Shown here: positions 36,513 to 36,822 of the stretch, piece after piece
Layout: each line of letters starts with the position of its first letter
Position numbering within the stretch: the stretch's first letter is position 1
From: JAKAGE01 sp964416665
GTDB taxonomy: Bacteria; Patescibacteriota; Minisyncoccia; UBA6257; 2-01-FULL-56-20
NCBI GenBank assembly: GCA_964416665.1
Contig: CAYQFA010000005.1
Location: 1-36,822, forward strand
DNA: 36,822 nucleotides
Direction: 5' to 3'
The notes under the pieces: model-generated
What the model was told of the DNA's origin: nothing
Databases searched by the model: none
What the model saw: the letters and a program-made list of their open reading frames with translations, nothing else
Translations under genes and position numbers: made by a program

Positions 36513-36822
36513 ATGGACGACGAAAAAAAAGAGACGTCAGCGGAATCAGGAGCGCCGATTTCAAAACAAACGTCGATATCAATAGAGGAGCAATTGGCTG
36601 CAGTGGAAAAGGAGAGGGATGAATACAAGGCGGGGTGGCAGCGGGCGAAAGCGGATTTTATCAATTATAAAAAGGAGGAGGCGAAAAATTTGGAAGACGT
36701 TGCGCGGTACGGGAGCATCGATCTGGTGAAGGATCTTATCTCGGTTTTGGACAATTTCGACCTGGCGCTGCGGACGTTCGACGTAGAGGGGCCGGTGGAG
36801 AAGGGGCTGTATCGTATTCGGA
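36513..36822 (+). CDS. grpE: Nucleotide exchange factor GrpE (3' end outside window)
   Basis: The first 103 codons are present. A charged, low-complexity N-terminus (MDDEKKETSAESGAPIS), a long coiled-coil helix (EEQLAAVEKERDEYKAGWQRA) and the conserved block AKADFINYKKEEAKNLEDVARYG followed by KDLISVLDNFDLAL identify GrpE. It releases ADP from DnaK. It is the second gene of the heat-shock operon; dnaK and dnaJ may lie beyond the window end. Confidence 0.93.
   Translation, partial: MDDEKKETSAESGAPISKQTSISIEEQLAAVEKERDEYKAGWQRAKADFINYKKEEAKNLEDVARYGSIDLVKDLISVLDNFDLALRTFDVEGPVEKGLYRIR

Noticed and set aside
1..36822. tRNA, rRNA, CRISPR, insertion sequences, att sites
   Set aside because: No TPsiC-like arm with a plausible acceptor stem, no regularly spaced repeats, and no transposase or integrase motif was found on either strand.

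Overview
The window looks like a chromosomal segment of a Candidate Phyla Radiation (Patescibacteria) bacterium, most likely a Parcubacteria-type lineage. The reasons are the type of gene content and the style of the proteins: exported cohesin, dockerin and FN3 proteins of the kind common in Parcubacteria, compact housekeeping genes (an Obg without a C-terminal extension, a short HrcA), a CysRS with an Asp at one zinc-ligand position, almost no Shine-Dalgarno sequences, and many genes whose start codon lies 6-8 nt behind a -10 box. The lineage call is inference from memory of these families; no search was run. I see no tRNA, rRNA, CRISPR array, transposase, att site or origin.

Bases 1-9050 (plus strand) are a cell-surface block. 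It holds the 3' part of a large repeat protein, a smaller secreted protein that shares its C-terminal domain, and a four-gene operon: a membrane-anchored beta-sandwich protein, an FN3/dockerin protein, and two membrane-anchored cohesin proteins. The pairing of one dockerin with two anchored cohesins suggests a small cohesin-dockerin assembly on the cell surface.

Bases 9047-18000 are housekeeping: fmt-def plus a small conserved gene (minus), a 0.35-kb region with its own promoter and terminator that looks like a structured RNA, a CtpA-like protease, rplI, rpmA, a DEDDy exonuclease, two small or low-complexity membrane proteins, typA with a folded leader, and a DUF2127-like membrane protein. 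The convergent rplI/rpmA junction carries two very long palindromes that contain the stop codons.

Bases 17958-29149 hold thiol-redox and folding functions. ccdA, a membrane-tethered DipZ-type thioredoxin, msrA and msrB form a likely electron-delivery and methionine sulfoxide repair operon. Then come an ABC-F ATPase, a candidate small RNA, obgE, an SDR dehydrogenase, tig, an MTH1-like Nudix hydrolase divergent from an unknown 168-residue gene, a DsbB-like protein with a membrane thioredoxin (disulfide formation), and an ECF sigma factor with a membrane partner. The surface proteins at the left end carry repeated, paired cysteines, so the disulfide genes may serve them.

Bases 29258-36822 hold a DEAD-box helicase, a small Cys-pair protein, a minus-strand run corA-cysS-dnaB-recR, and finally hrcA and grpE. 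In front of hrcA is a perfect 9-9-9 inverted repeat that resembles CIRCE but has a different inner half.
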